This document shows, one piece after another, positions 15,347 through 24,583 of a stretch of 42,691 bases of DNA. Every line of letters begins with the position of its first letter. Position 1 is the stretch's first letter. Origin of the DNA: Streptomyces griseoaurantiacus (lineage in GTDB: Bacteria; Actinomycetota; Actinomycetes; Streptomycetales; Streptomycetaceae); assembly GCA_014656015.1 (NCBI GenBank), contig BNBP01000062.1, forward strand, positions 1 through 42,691, written 5' to 3'. A program made the position numbers and the translations under genes. The notes below the pieces were generated by a model. The model was given only the letters and a program-made list of their open reading frames with translations, did not search any database and was not told the DNA's origin.

Positions 15347-17973
15347 CCTGCGGCGTCCACCGCCTGCGCCCGCAGCGCCCGGTCGACGCCCGCCCGCGCC
15401 TCGGAGATCAGCCTCCGCAGCGCGGCGACCGGCTCCGCCGAGGCGAGCCAGGCGTCCGTCTTCTCCAGCGTGTCCGCCGAGACGTGCACCGAGGGGTACA
15501 GGCCCACGACCACCTGCTGCGCCATCTCGTAGGACCGCGAGTCCCACACGTCCTTGACGGCCGCGAAGTAGCGGTCCACGTACGGGGCGAGCAGCTCGCG
15601 CTGGTCCGTCTGGACGAAGCCCGCGATCACCGCCTCCTGGATCGCGTTCGGCAGCTTGTCCGACTCCACGACCGAGGCCCAGGCCTCCGCCTTGGCCTCC
15701 TCCGTCGGCCGGGCCGCCCGCGCGCCGGCCGCGTGCCGTTCACCGGCCGCCGTCCGGTCGCGCTCGTACTCGGCGGCGATCTCGTTCTCGTCGAACCGCC
15801 CGACCGCCGCCAGCCGCTGCACGAAGGCCCAGCGCAGCTCGGTGTCGACGGCCAGGCCCTCCACGGTGTGCGAGCCGTCGAGCAGCGCCTCCAGCAGGTC
15901 GAGCTGCTCCGGCGTGCGGGCGGTCGCGGCGAAGGCGCGTGCCCAGGCGAGCTGGTGGTCGCTGCCCGCCTCGGCCGAGCGCACGTGGGCCAGCGTGGCG
16001 TCGGTCCACCGGGTCAGCAGCGCCTCGCGGGCGGCAGGGTCGGCGTACAGGTCGACGGCGAGCTTGACCTGGCGGTGCAGCGACTGCACGACGCCGATGT
16101 CGGACTCCTTGCCGATGCCGGAGAGCACCAGGGACAGGTAGTCGCGGGCGGCCAGCTCGCCGTCGCGGGTCATGTCCCAGGCCGAGGCCCAGCACAGGGC
16201 GCGCGGCAGCGACCACTCGAAGTCGCCCAGGTGCTCGGTGACGAACGCGAGCGACTTCTCGTCGAGGCGGACCTTGGCGTACGACAGGTCGTCGTCGTTG
16301 AGCAGGACGACCGCCGGGCGGCGCCGGCCGACGAGCTGCGGCACGGCGGTGAGTTCGCCGTCGACGTCCAGCTCGATGCGGCCGTCCTCGGCGCGCACCA
16401 GCTTGCCGGTGGCCTCGTCGACGTCGTAGAGGCCGATCGCGATGCGGTGCGGCCGCAGCACGGCCTCGCCCTTCGCGCCGGCGGGCAGCGCCGGGGCCTC
16501 CTGGCGGACGGCGAAGGAGGTGATGAGGCCGCTCCCGTCCTCCTGGTCCGTCTCGATCTCCGGGCGCAGGACGTTGATGCCGGCCGTCTGCAGCCACTTC
16601 TCCGACCAGGTCTTCAGATCGCGGCCGGAGGTCTCCTCCAGCGCGCCCAGCAGGTCCGAGAGGCGGGTGTTGCCGTAGGCGTGGCGCTTGAAGTACGCCT
16701 GCACGCCCCGGAAGAACTCGTCCATGCCCACGTACGCCACGAGCTGCTTGAGCACGCTGGCGCCCTTGGCGTAGGTGATGCCGTCGAAGTTGACGAGCAC
16801 GTCCTCGAGATCGTTGATCTCGGCCATGATCGGGTGCGTGGAGGGGAGCTGGTCCTGCCGGTAGGCCCAGGTCTTCATCTGGTTGGCGAAGGTGGTCCAC
16901 GACTGCGGCCACCGGGTGCCGGGCGCGTGCGCGAGGCAGGCGGCCTCGGCGTAGGTGGCGAACGACTCGTTCAGCCACAGGTCGTTCCACCACTCCATGG
17001 TGACCAGGTCGCCGAACCACATGTGGGCCAGCTCGTGCAGGATCGTCGCGGCCCGGGCCTCGTAGGAGGCGTCCGTCACCTTGGACCGGAAGACGTACTG
17101 GTCGCGGAAGGTGACCGCGCCCGCGTTCTCCATCGCGCCCGCGTTGAACTCCGGCACGAAGAGCTGGTCGTACTTCTTGAAGGGGTACGCGTAGTCGAAC
17201 TTCTCCTGGAACCAGTCGAAGCCCTGCCGGGTGACGTCGAAGATGGCGTCCGCGTCGAGGAACTCGGCGAGCGAGGGCCGGCAGTAGATGCCGAGCGGGA
17301 CGGTCTGCCCGTCCTTCTCGTAGACGCTGTGCACGCTGTGGTACGGGCCGGCGATCAGCGCGGTGATGTACGTCGAGATCCGCGGCGTCGGCTCGAACAC
17401 CCACACGTTGTCGGTGACGGCACCGGGTTCGGGCGTCGGCGAGTTGGAGATGACGGTCCAGCCCTCCGGCGCCCTGACGGTGAACTGGAAGGTCGCCTTG
17501 AGGTCCGGCTGCTCGAAGTTGGCGAACACCCGGCGGGCGTCGGGCACCTCGAACTGGGTGTAGAGGTACGCCTGGTCGTCGACCGGGTCGACGAAGCGGT
17601 GCAGGCCCTCGCCGGTGTTGGTGTAGGCGCAGTCGGCCACGACCCGCAGGACGTTGCGGCCCTCCAGCAGTCCGGGCAGCGCGATCCTGGAGTCCGCGAA
17701 GACCTCGGCGGGATCCAGCGCGTCACCGTTGAGGGTCACCTCGTGCACGGCCGGGGCGATCAGGTCGATGAACGACTCGGTGCCGGACGCGGCCACGTCG
17801 AAGCGCACCGTGGTCACGGACCGGTAGGTGCCTCCCCCGCTCTCGGCCTCGCTCGAGCGGGAGGTGCCCCCACCCTGGGCGCCCGAGAGGTCCAGGTCGA
17901 TCTCGTAGGAGTCGACGGTGAGCAGCTTCGCCCGCGTCCGTGCCTCTTCGCGGGTCAGGTTGGTGCCAGGCAC
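15343..17973 (-). CDS. pepN: M1-family aminopeptidase N
   Basis: An 876-residue zinc aminopeptidase that removes N-terminal residues from peptides in the cytoplasm. The substrate-binding GAMEN motif lies near 280-284 and the zinc site HELAH near 312-316, with the third ligand in NESF near 335. The ERAP1-like C-terminal helical domain is present at full length. GTG 17973 is preceded by GGAGGA, whereas a longer open frame to 18144 is not supported. A short Gly/Ser/Glu-rich insertion near residues 36-51 is encoded by a palindromic repeat and is absent from the paralogue at 26495-29071. The stop overlaps the stop of the convergent monooxygenase by 4 bp. Confidence 0.96.
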   Translation of the reverse strand: MPGTNLTREEARTRAKLLTVDSYEIDLDLSGAQGGGTSRSSEAESGGGTYRSVTTVRFDVAASGTESFIDLIAPAVHEVTLNGDALDPAEVFADSRIALPGLLEGRNVLRVVADCAYTNTGEGLHRFVDPVDDQAYLYTQFEVPDARRVFANFEQPDLKATFQFTVRAPEGWTVISNSPTPEPGAVTDNVWVFEPTPRISTYITALIAGPYHSVHSVYEKDGQTVPLGIYCRPSLAEFLDADAIFDVTRQGFDWFQEKFDYAYPFKKYDQLFVPEFNAGAMENAGAVTFRDQYVFRSKVTDASYEARAATILHELAHMWFGDLVTMEWWNDLWLNESFATYAEAACLAHAPGTRWPQSWTTFANQMKTWAYRQDQLPSTHPIMAEINDLEDVLVNFDGITYAKGASVLKQLVAYVGMDEFFRGVQAYFKRHAYGNTRLSDLLGALEETSGRDLKTWSEKWLQTAGINVLRPEIETDQEDGSGLITSFAVRQEAPALPAGAKGEAVLRPHRIAIGLYDVDEATGKLVRAEDGRIELDVDGELTAVPQLVGRRRPAVVLLNDDDLSYAKVRLDEKSLAFVTEHLGDFEWSLPRALCWASAWDMTRDGELAARDYLSLVLSGIGKESDIGVVQSLHRQVKLAVDLYADPAAREALLTRWTDATLAHVRSAEAGSDHQLAWARAFAATARTPEQLDLLEALLDGSHTVEGLAVDTELRWAFVQRLAAVGRFDENEIAAEYERDRTAAGERHAAGARAARPTEEAKAEAWASVVESDKLPNAIQEAVIAGFVQTDQRELLAPYVDRYFAAVKDVWDSRSYEMAQQVVVGLYPSVHVSADTLEKTDAWLASAEPVAALRRLISEARAGVDRALRAQAVDAAG
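17829..17872. repeat. Palindromic Streptomyces-type repeat inside pepN
   Basis: An imperfect inverted repeat with arms GGTGCCTCCCCCGCTC (starting at 17827) and GAGCGGGAGGTGCC lies within the pepN reading frame. It encodes the segment GGGTSRSSEAESGGG. From memory, similar CCCGCTCGAGCGGGAGG-type elements recur between genes in Streptomyces genomes. Confidence 0.6.
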
Positions 17974-18098
17974 GCGGTCATCTCCTCCATATGTGTCGGT
18001 TCGGTCATCCTTCCACGATCGGTACGGCGATGGCTGCCGAGATTTCGCGGAAGGGTCGACCGACCGGACACGTCGAGGGAAAGCCCTGCGGCGGCCGC

Positions 18099-18126
18099 GC
18101 CCCGGGCGGGGGAAACCCCCCGGGGC
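18099..18126 (-). terminator. Hairpin downstream of asd
   Basis: GCCCCGGG-c-GGGGG, an AAA loop, then CCCCCCGGGGC folds into a long G+C stem. It begins 80 bases after the asd stop codon and upstream of pepN. Confidence 0.65.
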
Positions 18127-18206
18127 GGCAGGGACGCCGCGCACGAGGACGGGGCCCCGTTCGCCCGTACGGCGGCGGGACCCCGTTCACCCGTGGGGGC
18201 GCGCTC

Positions 18207-19238
18207 CTACTGCTGCGCGGTCTTCTCGTTCAGCTCCGCCGCGACCAGCTCCGCGATCTGCACGGCGTTCAGCGCCGCGCCCTTGCGGAGGTTGTCGTTG
18301 GAGATGAACAGGGCGAGGCCGTTGTCCACCGTCTCGTCCGCGCGGATGCGGCCCACGTACGAGGGGTCCTGGCCGGCCGCCTGCAGCGGGGTCGGGATGT
18401 CGGAGAGGGCCACACCGGGGGCGCCGCCCAGCAGTTCGGTGGCGCGCTCGGGGCTGATCGGGCGGGCGAAGCGGGCGTTGACCTGGAGGGAGTGGCCGGA
18501 GAAGACCGGCACGCGCACACAGGTGCCCGACACCTTCAGCTCGGGGATCTCCAGGATCTTGCGGGACTCGTTGCGGAGCTTCTGCTCCTCGTCGGTCTCG
18601 TTGAGTCCGTCGTCGACCAGGTTGCCGGCGAAGGGCAGCACGTTGAAGGCGATCGGCCGCTTGTAGACGTTCGGCTCGGGGAAGTCCACGGCCGCGCCGT
18701 CGTGGGTGAGCCGGTCCGCCTCGGCGACCACCTTCTGCGTCTGCCCGTGCAGCTCCGCCACGCCCGCGAGACCGGAACCGGACACCGCCTGGTAGGTGGC
18801 GACCACCAGTGCCTCGAGGCCCGCCTCCTCGTGGAGCGGCTTGAGGACGGGCATCGCGGCCATCGTGGTGCAGTTCGGGTTGGCGATGATCCCCTTCGGG
18901 CGGTTCAGCGCCGCGTGCGGGTTCACCTCGGACACCACCAGGGGCACGTCCGGGTCGCGGCGCCAGGCGGAGGAGTTGTCGATCACGACGGCGCCCTGTC
19001 CCGCCACCTTCTCGGCGAGCGCCTTGGAGGTGGCCCCGCCCGCGGAGAACAGCACGATGTCCAGGCCGGTGTAGTCGGCCTGCGCGGCGTCCTCCACCGT
19101 GACGCCGTCGACGACCGAGCCGGCCGAACGGGCCGAGGCGAACAGCCGCAGCTCGGTGACCGGGAAAGCGCGCTCCACGAGGATCCTGCGCATGACCGTG
19201 CCGACCTGTCCGGTGGCTCCGACGATTCCGACCCTCAC
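18207..19238 (-). CDS. asd: Aspartate-semialdehyde dehydrogenase
   Basis: A 343-residue NADP-dependent enzyme that converts aspartyl phosphate to aspartate semialdehyde in lysine, threonine, methionine and diaminopimelate synthesis. The N-terminal dinucleotide site is GIVGATGQVG. The catalytic cysteine is C123 in ANPNCTT and the catalytic histidine H249 in GHSLQVNARF. SGTCVRVPV is also typical. The start is GTG 19238 with GGGAG upstream. It is a single gene. A 9-bp tandem repeat (ACTCGGCTG, three copies with changes) lies just before the start at 19253-19281. Confidence 0.96.
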   Translation of the reverse strand: MRVGIVGATGQVGTVMRRILVERAFPVTELRLFASARSAGSVVDGVTVEDAAQADYTGLDIVLFSAGGATSKALAEKVAGQGAVVIDNSSAWRRDPDVPLVVSEVNPHAALNRPKGIIANPNCTTMAAMPVLKPLHEEAGLEALVVATYQAVSGSGLAGVAELHGQTQKVVAEADRLTHDGAAVDFPEPNVYKRPIAFNVLPFAGNLVDDGLNETDEEQKLRNESRKILEIPELKVSGTCVRVPVFSGHSLQVNARFARPISPERATELLGGAPGVALSDIPTPLQAAGQDPSYVGRIRADETVDNGLALFISNDNLRKGAALNAVQIAELVAAELNEKTAQQ

Positions 19239-19609
19239 GGTGTCTCCCTGCTACTCGGCTGACTCGGCTGACTCGGACTGCTCAGCTCGCTGGGCGTTCC
19301 GACGGCGCTTCCCGGCCGCGCCACGTGGGGTGACACGCGGCCCGGCCACCCCATCATGCGGTGCTGCCCGGGCCGTATGTCCAGTTTCTTTACCGTCCTG
19401 CCCGGGGAGTGGGACGAGGCCCCCTCCCGGACGGGCCGGGAATCCCGCGGCGTGCCTACCCGGCGACCCCCGCCGCACGCGGAACTGTGACGGACGCCTC
19501 GGCCGCGGCCCACCGCCCGGCGCTCAGGAGCGCCAGGGCAGTTGACACGGCTGGCTAATGGACTTAGCTTTTAGTTAATCGCATTAGCCAAACGGCTGGA
19601 GGACAGGTC
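19239..19609. other. Divergent region, asd / hydrolase
   Basis: These 371 bp separate asd from the hydrolase-TetR operon. Besides the 9-bp tandem repeat beside asd and the promoter-operator at 19542-19589, I see no gene or RNA element. The last 70 bases are clearly A+T-richer than the rest. Confidence 0.5.
19542..19589. promoter_or_regulatory. Promoter and operator of the hydrolase-TetR operon
   Basis: A near-consensus promoter TTGACA (19542-19547), 17 bases, TAGCTT (19565-19570) is flanked by a perfect inverted repeat, GGCTAATG (19553-19560) and CATTAGCC (19582-19589). The arms straddle the -10 box. This fits autorepression by the TetR protein encoded second in the operon. Confidence 0.8.
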
Positions 19610-20449
19610 ATGACCGAGTTTCTTTCCGTGGACGGCGGCACCCTGGCGTACGAGGTCGCGGGGGAGGGGCCGCTCGTCGTACTGGCGCACGGGGTGGCGG
19701 ACAGCCGCTTCGCCTACCGGGCCGTCGTCCCCCGGCTGGTGGCGGCCGGCTACCGGGTGGCCGCCGTCGACCTGCGGGGCTGCGGCGAGTCCAGCGTCGA
19801 CTGGCCGTCCTACACCCGCACCGACGTCGCCGGCGACCTGATCGCCCTCGTCCGGCACCTCGGCGGACCCGCCGTCCTCGTCGGGCACTCCTTCTCCGGC
19901 GGCTCGGCCACCATCGCCGCCGCACAGGAGCCTGAGCTGTTCACCGGCGTCGTCGAGCTGGCGCCGTTCACGCGCGGGCTGTCGGTGAGCCTCGGCGCCT
20001 TCTTCACGGTCGGGCGGTACCGCAAGGGCATGCTGCGGCTGCTCGGGGCCGGCATGTTCGGCAGCCTGCGGCTGTGGCGCGCCTACCTGGAGGTGTCCTA
20101 CCCCGGCGGCGTCCGTCCGGCCGACTGGGAGCGGCGGACGGCACGCATGGACGCGCTCATGGGCGAGCCCGCCCGGATGAAGGCCTTCAAGGCCATGGGG
20201 CGCAGCGCCCCGACCGACGCCGGGGCGCGGCTCGGCGACGTCCGCTGCCCGGCGCTGGTCGTCATGGGCACGCTCGACCCGGACTGGGCCGACCCGCGGG
20301 CCGAGGGCGAGGCGATCCTCGCGGCGCTGCCGGACGGCCTCGGCCGTCTGGAGATGATCGAGGGAGCCGGGCACTACGCCCACGACCAGTACCCTGACCG
20401 GGTGATCTCGCTGCTGCTGCCCTTCCTCGCGGAGAACGCCCGTGCCTAG
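19610..20449 (+). CDS. Alpha/beta-fold hydrolase
   Basis: A 279-residue soluble hydrolase. The nucleophile elbow is GHSFSGG with S94, the oxyanion segment LAHGVAD lies near residue 27, the acid is probably the Asp in GTLDPDW, and the histidine is in GAGHYAHDQYP. ATG 19610 is preceded by GGAGG at 19598-19602. The next gene, a TetR regulator, starts 8 bp before its stop. Hydrolase-TetR pairs with a shared operator usually deal with a small ester or lactone that is also the inducer; the substrate here is unknown. Confidence 0.9.
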   Translation: MTEFLSVDGGTLAYEVAGEGPLVVLAHGVADSRFAYRAVVPRLVAAGYRVAAVDLRGCGESSVDWPSYTRTDVAGDLIALVRHLGGPAVLVGHSFSGGSATIAAAQEPELFTGVVELAPFTRGLSVSLGAFFTVGRYRKGMLRLLGAGMFGSLRLWRAYLEVSYPGGVRPADWERRTARMDALMGEPARMKAFKAMGRSAPTDAGARLGDVRCPALVVMGTLDPDWADPRAEGEAILAALPDGLGRLEMIEGAGHYAHDQYPDRVISLLLPFLAENARA

Positions 20450-21005
20450 GGCGGGCCTGGACACGGCGGCCGTCGTCGCGGCCGGCGCCGACCTGGCCGA
20501 CGAGGTCGGGGCGGGCCGCCCCACGATGGCCATGCTGGCCGAGCGGCTGGGGGTGCGCACACCCTCCCTGTACAAGCACGTGGCCGGGCAGGAGGACCTC
20601 AACCGGCGCATCGCCGCCCTGGCCATGAGCGAGGCCGGCGAGGCGGTCGGCACCGCCGTCCAGGGCCGGGCCGGCCGGGACGCCCTGGCCGCCGCGGCCC
20701 GCGCCTTCCGGACCTACGTCGTCGACCATCCCGGCCGGTACGGCACCACGATCGGCATGGAACCCGCAGGGCCCGAGGACCCGCTGGCCGCGGGATCCCG
20801 GCGGGTGCTCGAACCGCTCCTCGCGGTGCTGCGCGGCTACGACCTCCCCGAGACCGACGAGACCCACGCGCTGCGGATGCTGCGCAGCCTGTTCCACGGC
20901 TTCGCCACCCTGGAATCGGCGGGCGGCTTCCAGTGGAGCACCGACATCGACGAGAGCTTCGAGTGGCTCATCGACTTCGTCGACCGGGGGCTGCGCTCCG
21001 GATGA
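20442..21005 (+). CDS. TetR-family repressor
   Basis: A 187-residue regulator with an N-terminal helix-turn-helix (MAMLAERLGVRTPSLYKHVAGQEDL, about residues 27-50) and a C-terminal ligand-binding region of the type with a conserved LFHGFATLE segment. The start is GTG 20442, overlapping the hydrolase by 8 bp, with GGAG at 20431-20434. It probably controls its own operon through the GGCTAATG/CATTAGCC repeat. Confidence 0.9.
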   Translation: MPRAGLDTAAVVAAGADLADEVGAGRPTMAMLAERLGVRTPSLYKHVAGQEDLNRRIAALAMSEAGEAVGTAVQGRAGRDALAAAARAFRTYVVDHPGRYGTTIGMEPAGPEDPLAAGSRRVLEPLLAVLRGYDLPETDETHALRMLRSLFHGFATLESAGGFQWSTDIDESFEWLIDFVDRGLRSG

Positions 21006-21008
21006 GCG

Positions 21009-21038
21009 GGCGGGAGCGGGGAGAGCCCCGCCCCCGCC
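21009..21038. terminator. Terminator between the convergent TetR and protease genes
   Basis: GGCGGG-A-GCGGGG and CCCCGC-C-CCCGCC form a stem of about 12 bp with one mismatch. It fills most of the 39-bp gap and could act in both directions. Confidence 0.65.
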
Positions 21039-21044
21039 GCGCGC

Positions 21045-24000
21045 TTACGGAACCACCTTCACGATGCTGACGCTGCCGGACCCGGCGACCGTGCCCCGGG
21101 CGTTCACCAACTGCACCCGGCCGAAGAACTCCCGGCCCTCGGGTGCCGCGGCAGCCGCCGTGACCTGTGCCTTCACCGTCGCCGACGCGCCGGTGCCGAG
21201 CTTCACGGGGGCGGCGGAGTCCACCGTCACCATGCCGAGCGAGGACGAGAAGAACACGTCCCGGTAGTCGTACGCGGTCGTCCCGGCCGGCACCGAGTAG
21301 CCCACGACCTCGATCGTGTAGGTCCCGGCGGCCGGCTTCGGCACCGACACCGACTCCTCCGAGTCACCGTCGGCCGACTGCGCGACCCGCGTGCCCGCGG
21401 CGTCGTACACCGCGAGGTCCAGGTCGGCCCCGGTGTCCGAGGTGGAGCCGATCGCCACGTCGAGCGAGGCGGCGCCCTCGGGCACCACCACGGTGGTGGT
21501 CCGGGTCTCGCCCTGCGCGATCGAGGGCCGGTCCGAGAGGGAGGAGCCGAGCGGCCCGCCCGTCAGAGTGCCCTGCAGCGCCGCGAACCTGTTGGTGACC
21601 TTCCACGAGGCGGTGGCCGGCGTGCCGACCTTCGCCTCGGGCACGGTCACCGTCGCCGGGTCGAACACCGCGCCGAGCACGGTGACGTCCAGCTTGTAGG
21701 GGTTGTCCAGGAGCGGCGAGGTGCGCCGCGCCTCGACCTCGATCTCCCACACCCCGGCCTGGGGGGCGGGGTAGGACCGCGCGTCGGGCCGGCAGCCGTT
21801 GCCGTCGAGGTAGTTGTTGTAGCAGTACGGCGTGGACGTCTCGTCCTGCGGGACGCCGTAGGGGTGGATGCTGATGAACCGGGTCTGGCTCTTGTCCCGC
21901 AGCCCGCCGATGGCGACCTCCAGCGAGGTGGCGCCCTCGGGCACGGTGAGGAAGTAGGAGCGGGTGGCGTTGCGCTGCACCGAACCGGAGGCGGAGTAGG
22001 TGTACTTCACCGGCGAGGAGACCACGACCGTGGTCATGATCTGCTGGTCGGTGCCCTCCGTGCGCGGGTCGTCGACCTCGAGGATCGCGCTCTTCAGGCC
22101 CGCCGACCTCGGCGTCGCCCGCACCTTCACGGTGACCGGCCGGTTCAGCGGCAGCCGCACCTGCGGGGAGCCGAGGAGGCGGAAGGTGTGCGTGGCGTCG
22201 TTGGCGAACCGCAGCCGGTGCGTGACCGCGCCCGAGGGCCCGGAGGTGCGGGTGACGGTGACGTCGTAGGTCCGGCTCTGCCCGGCCTCGAGCCCGCCCT
22301 CGCGGTCGTACAGGCCGGTGCCGAAGCCCGGGGTCTGCAACGCGTAGTCGATCGCGGTGTCGACCGGCGCCTTCACCGTGTACGTGTGGGCGCTCGCCCC
22401 CTTGCGGATCGACCGCCAGGCGGCGACGACGTCCATCAGGCCCGCGCCCTCCTCGTACGCCTGGACGCCGCTGATGTGGCGGGCGGTGGAGGTCAGGGCG
22501 GTGCGCAGGGTGGCCGGCGTCAGGGCGAGGTGCTTCCGCTTCGCCGCGCTGAGCAGCAGCGCGGAGGCGCCGGCGGCCTGCGGGGAGGCCATCGAGGTGC
22601 CCTGGAGCATCGAGTAGCCGGCCGGCAGGGAGTACCCGGCCTCGGGCACCGGGGAGCCCGGCAGCCAGGTCTGGGTGGTGTTGATGGCCGCGCCCGGCGC
22701 GGTCAGCGTCGGCGTGAAGCCGCCGTCCTCGCGCGGGCCGCGCGAGGAGAAGGGCATCATCGCGTACCTGGTGGTCACCGCGGAGCCGTAGTTGGCCGCC
22801 CAGGTCTCGCGCGAGACGGAGGCGCCGACGGAGATCACCTTGTCGGCCAGGCCCGGGTCGCCGATCGTGTTGGCGCCGGGTCCGGAGTTGCCCGCGGAGA
22901 TCACGAGCTGGACGCCGTAGGTGTCGATGAGCCGCGTGTACATCGTGGCGCGCGCGTTGTTGCCGTCGTTGAGCGCGGGCAGACCGCCGATGGACATGTT
23001 CACGATGTCGACGCCCCGGTTGGCGACGAGGTCGATCATGCCCTCGGTGAGCGCCACGTTGGTGCAGCCGCCGGTCCAGGTGCAGGCGCGCGAGGAGACG
23101 ATCCGCGCGCCCGGCGCGGCGCCGTTCATGCGCCCGCCGAACAGCCCGTTGGCGGCGGTGATGCCGGCGACGTGGGTGCCGTGCTCGGACTCGATGACGC
23201 CGATGTTGACGAAGTCCGCCTTCTTGCCGACCCACGTCCCGCCGTAGGGGTCCATCGGCACGTCCTTGCGGATCTGCACGACGAACGGCTGCCGCTCGGC
23301 CACGTCGGTCTTCGGGTCGTCGGTGCCGAAGTACCCGACCTGGTGGCCGTCCTTGTACGGCCGCATCGGGGTGTCGTCGGAGAAGTTCCCGTTGTCGTTC
23401 AGGTCGACGCGGACCGTGCCGGCCGCCGGGTCGTACAGCACGCCCCAGGAGTCGGTGGTGTCGCCGTCGCGGTTCGCGTCGCCCTTGGCGTCGCCGCCCG
23501 CGGTGGAGGACTCCTTGAAGGTGCTCACCTGGTACGAGCCGGCCGGCGCGGTGTAGGTGCGCCCCCGGTAGGTGAAGGTGGGCCCGGAGACCGCGTTGAC
23601 CATGGGGCGCCAGGTCTGGTCGCTGTCCACGATCGGGTCGGTCGCGGTCACCCAGTCGACGATCTTCCGCTCGCCGGTGGTGGTCCGCTGCAGCGCCGGG
23701 TGGCCGAGGTCCACGCCGGAGTCGAGGATGCCGATGGTGACACCGCGTCCGTCCGCCTTCGGGTTCTGCCGGACGAAGTCGACGGCACCGGTCTCGAAGG
23801 ACGGGTTGTACGGGTTGACGGCGGGGGTCTTCCGGTCCGGCGCGGGGTAACTGCGGCCGGTGGTCCTTCGGTTGGCGCCCTTGGCGGCCTTCGCGGTGTC
23901 CGCGCCCGGCGTCGGGTCGTCGAGGGCGATCTCCTGCCGCAGGTCGATCGCGTGCACCGAGGACAGCTCGGTGGCGGCGGCGATCGCCGCGTCCGCCTTC

Positions 24001-24383
24001 GCGGTGGGGACGGTGGCGCGCACGTACCCGAGCTTGTCGTAGGCGCGGCCCACGGAGCCGCCCTTGACCGCGTCGAGTTCCCCGGCGACCTGCTCGGTCT
24101 TCCCGGGGGTGGTGGCGACCATCATGGTGACGGTCTTGTCGCCCTTCGCCTTGGCCCGCGCCAGCAGGTCGGCGTCCTCGGAACCCAGCTTGGCGGGACC
24201 GGACTTGACGGGGGTCCCGGCCGGGTCGGCCGGGTCGGGGGCGGCTGTGGTGGTGTGGCCGGCCGCGACGGCCAGGGGTATGGGCCCCGCCGCGGAGAGC
24301 GCGGCCACCAGACCGGCGGCCACGGCGATACGGACCGCGCGTCTCGCGCCCGATATGGGGGCGCGCTGAGGGTCGGAGGTCAT
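21045..24383 (-). CDS. Large secreted subtilisin-family (S8) serine protease
   Basis: An 1112-residue preproprotein. A Tat/Sec-like signal peptide (SGARRAVRIAVAAG...AVAAG) is followed by an I9-type propeptide (about 70-150) and the S8 catalytic domain. The triad is D221 (GILDSGVD), H401 (ESEHGTHVAG) and S597 (GTSMASP), with oxyanion N499 (SAGNSGPG). About 180 residues separate Asp and His, far more than in classical subtilisins. That insertion includes Asp/Asn-rich, calcium-loop-like stretches (GDANRDGDTTD, DLNDNGNFSDD). After the catalytic domain come at least two pre-peptidase C-terminal (PPC)-like beta domains. There is no LPxTG or membrane anchor, so it is released outside the cell. ATG 24383 has AAGGGA upstream; a longer open frame to 24482 does not. 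Confidence 0.93.
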   Translation of the reverse strand: MTSDPQRAPISGARRAVRIAVAAGLVAALSAAGPIPLAVAAGHTTTAAPDPADPAGTPVKSGPAKLGSEDADLLARAKAKGDKTVTMMVATTPGKTEQVAGELDAVKGGSVGRAYDKLGYVRATVPTAKADAAIAAATELSSVHAIDLRQEIALDDPTPGADTAKAAKGANRRTTGRSYPAPDRKTPAVNPYNPSFETGAVDFVRQNPKADGRGVTIGILDSGVDLGHPALQRTTTGERKIVDWVTATDPIVDSDQTWRPMVNAVSGPTFTYRGRTYTAPAGSYQVSTFKESSTAGGDAKGDANRDGDTTDSWGVLYDPAAGTVRVDLNDNGNFSDDTPMRPYKDGHQVGYFGTDDPKTDVAERQPFVVQIRKDVPMDPYGGTWVGKKADFVNIGVIESEHGTHVAGITAANGLFGGRMNGAAPGARIVSSRACTWTGGCTNVALTEGMIDLVANRGVDIVNMSIGGLPALNDGNNARATMYTRLIDTYGVQLVISAGNSGPGANTIGDPGLADKVISVGASVSRETWAANYGSAVTTRYAMMPFSSRGPREDGGFTPTLTAPGAAINTTQTWLPGSPVPEAGYSLPAGYSMLQGTSMASPQAAGASALLLSAAKRKHLALTPATLRTALTSTARHISGVQAYEEGAGLMDVVAAWRSIRKGASAHTYTVKAPVDTAIDYALQTPGFGTGLYDREGGLEAGQSRTYDVTVTRTSGPSGAVTHRLRFANDATHTFRLLGSPQVRLPLNRPVTVKVRATPRSAGLKSAILEVDDPRTEGTDQQIMTTVVVSSPVKYTYSASGSVQRNATRSYFLTVPEGATSLEVAIGGLRDKSQTRFISIHPYGVPQDETSTPYCYNNYLDGNGCRPDARSYPAPQAGVWEIEVEARRTSPLLDNPYKLDVTVLGAVFDPATVTVPEAKVGTPATASWKVTNRFAALQGTLTGGPLGSSLSDRPSIAQGETRTTTVVVPEGAASLDVAIGSTSDTGADLDLAVYDAAGTRVAQSADGDSEESVSVPKPAAGTYTIEVVGYSVPAGTTAYDYRDVFFSSSLGMVTVDSAAPVKLGTGASATVKAQVTAAAAAPEGREFFGRVQLVNARGTVAGSGSVSIVKVVP

Positions 24384-24571
24384 TCGGCATCCCTTGTAGG
24401 TCACATGAACCGAAGTGGGCCGCTCAGATCTACCCGAGCACGGGTTGTTTGGGGAGAGTCGACCGGACGATGACGCGTTCATGGCGTACTTCCGCCATAC
24501 GCCATCGGGGAGTTACCGGGCGAAGCGGGCGGTACCGCCCGTCCGGCGGCGTGCTTTCGGCCGCCGGACCG

Positions 24572-24577
24572 TACCGT
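24572..24577 (+). promoter_or_regulatory. Candidate -10 box for a leaderless Nudix transcript
   Basis: TACCGT ends six bases before ATG 24584, the same spacing as before the gene at 13348. Confidence 0.3.
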
Positions 24578-24583
24578 CACCGC

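Noticed and set aside
15484..18666. A 1060-codon plus-strand open frame
   Set aside because: Shadow of pepN on the other strand; composition is Arg/Val/Gly-rich without motifs.
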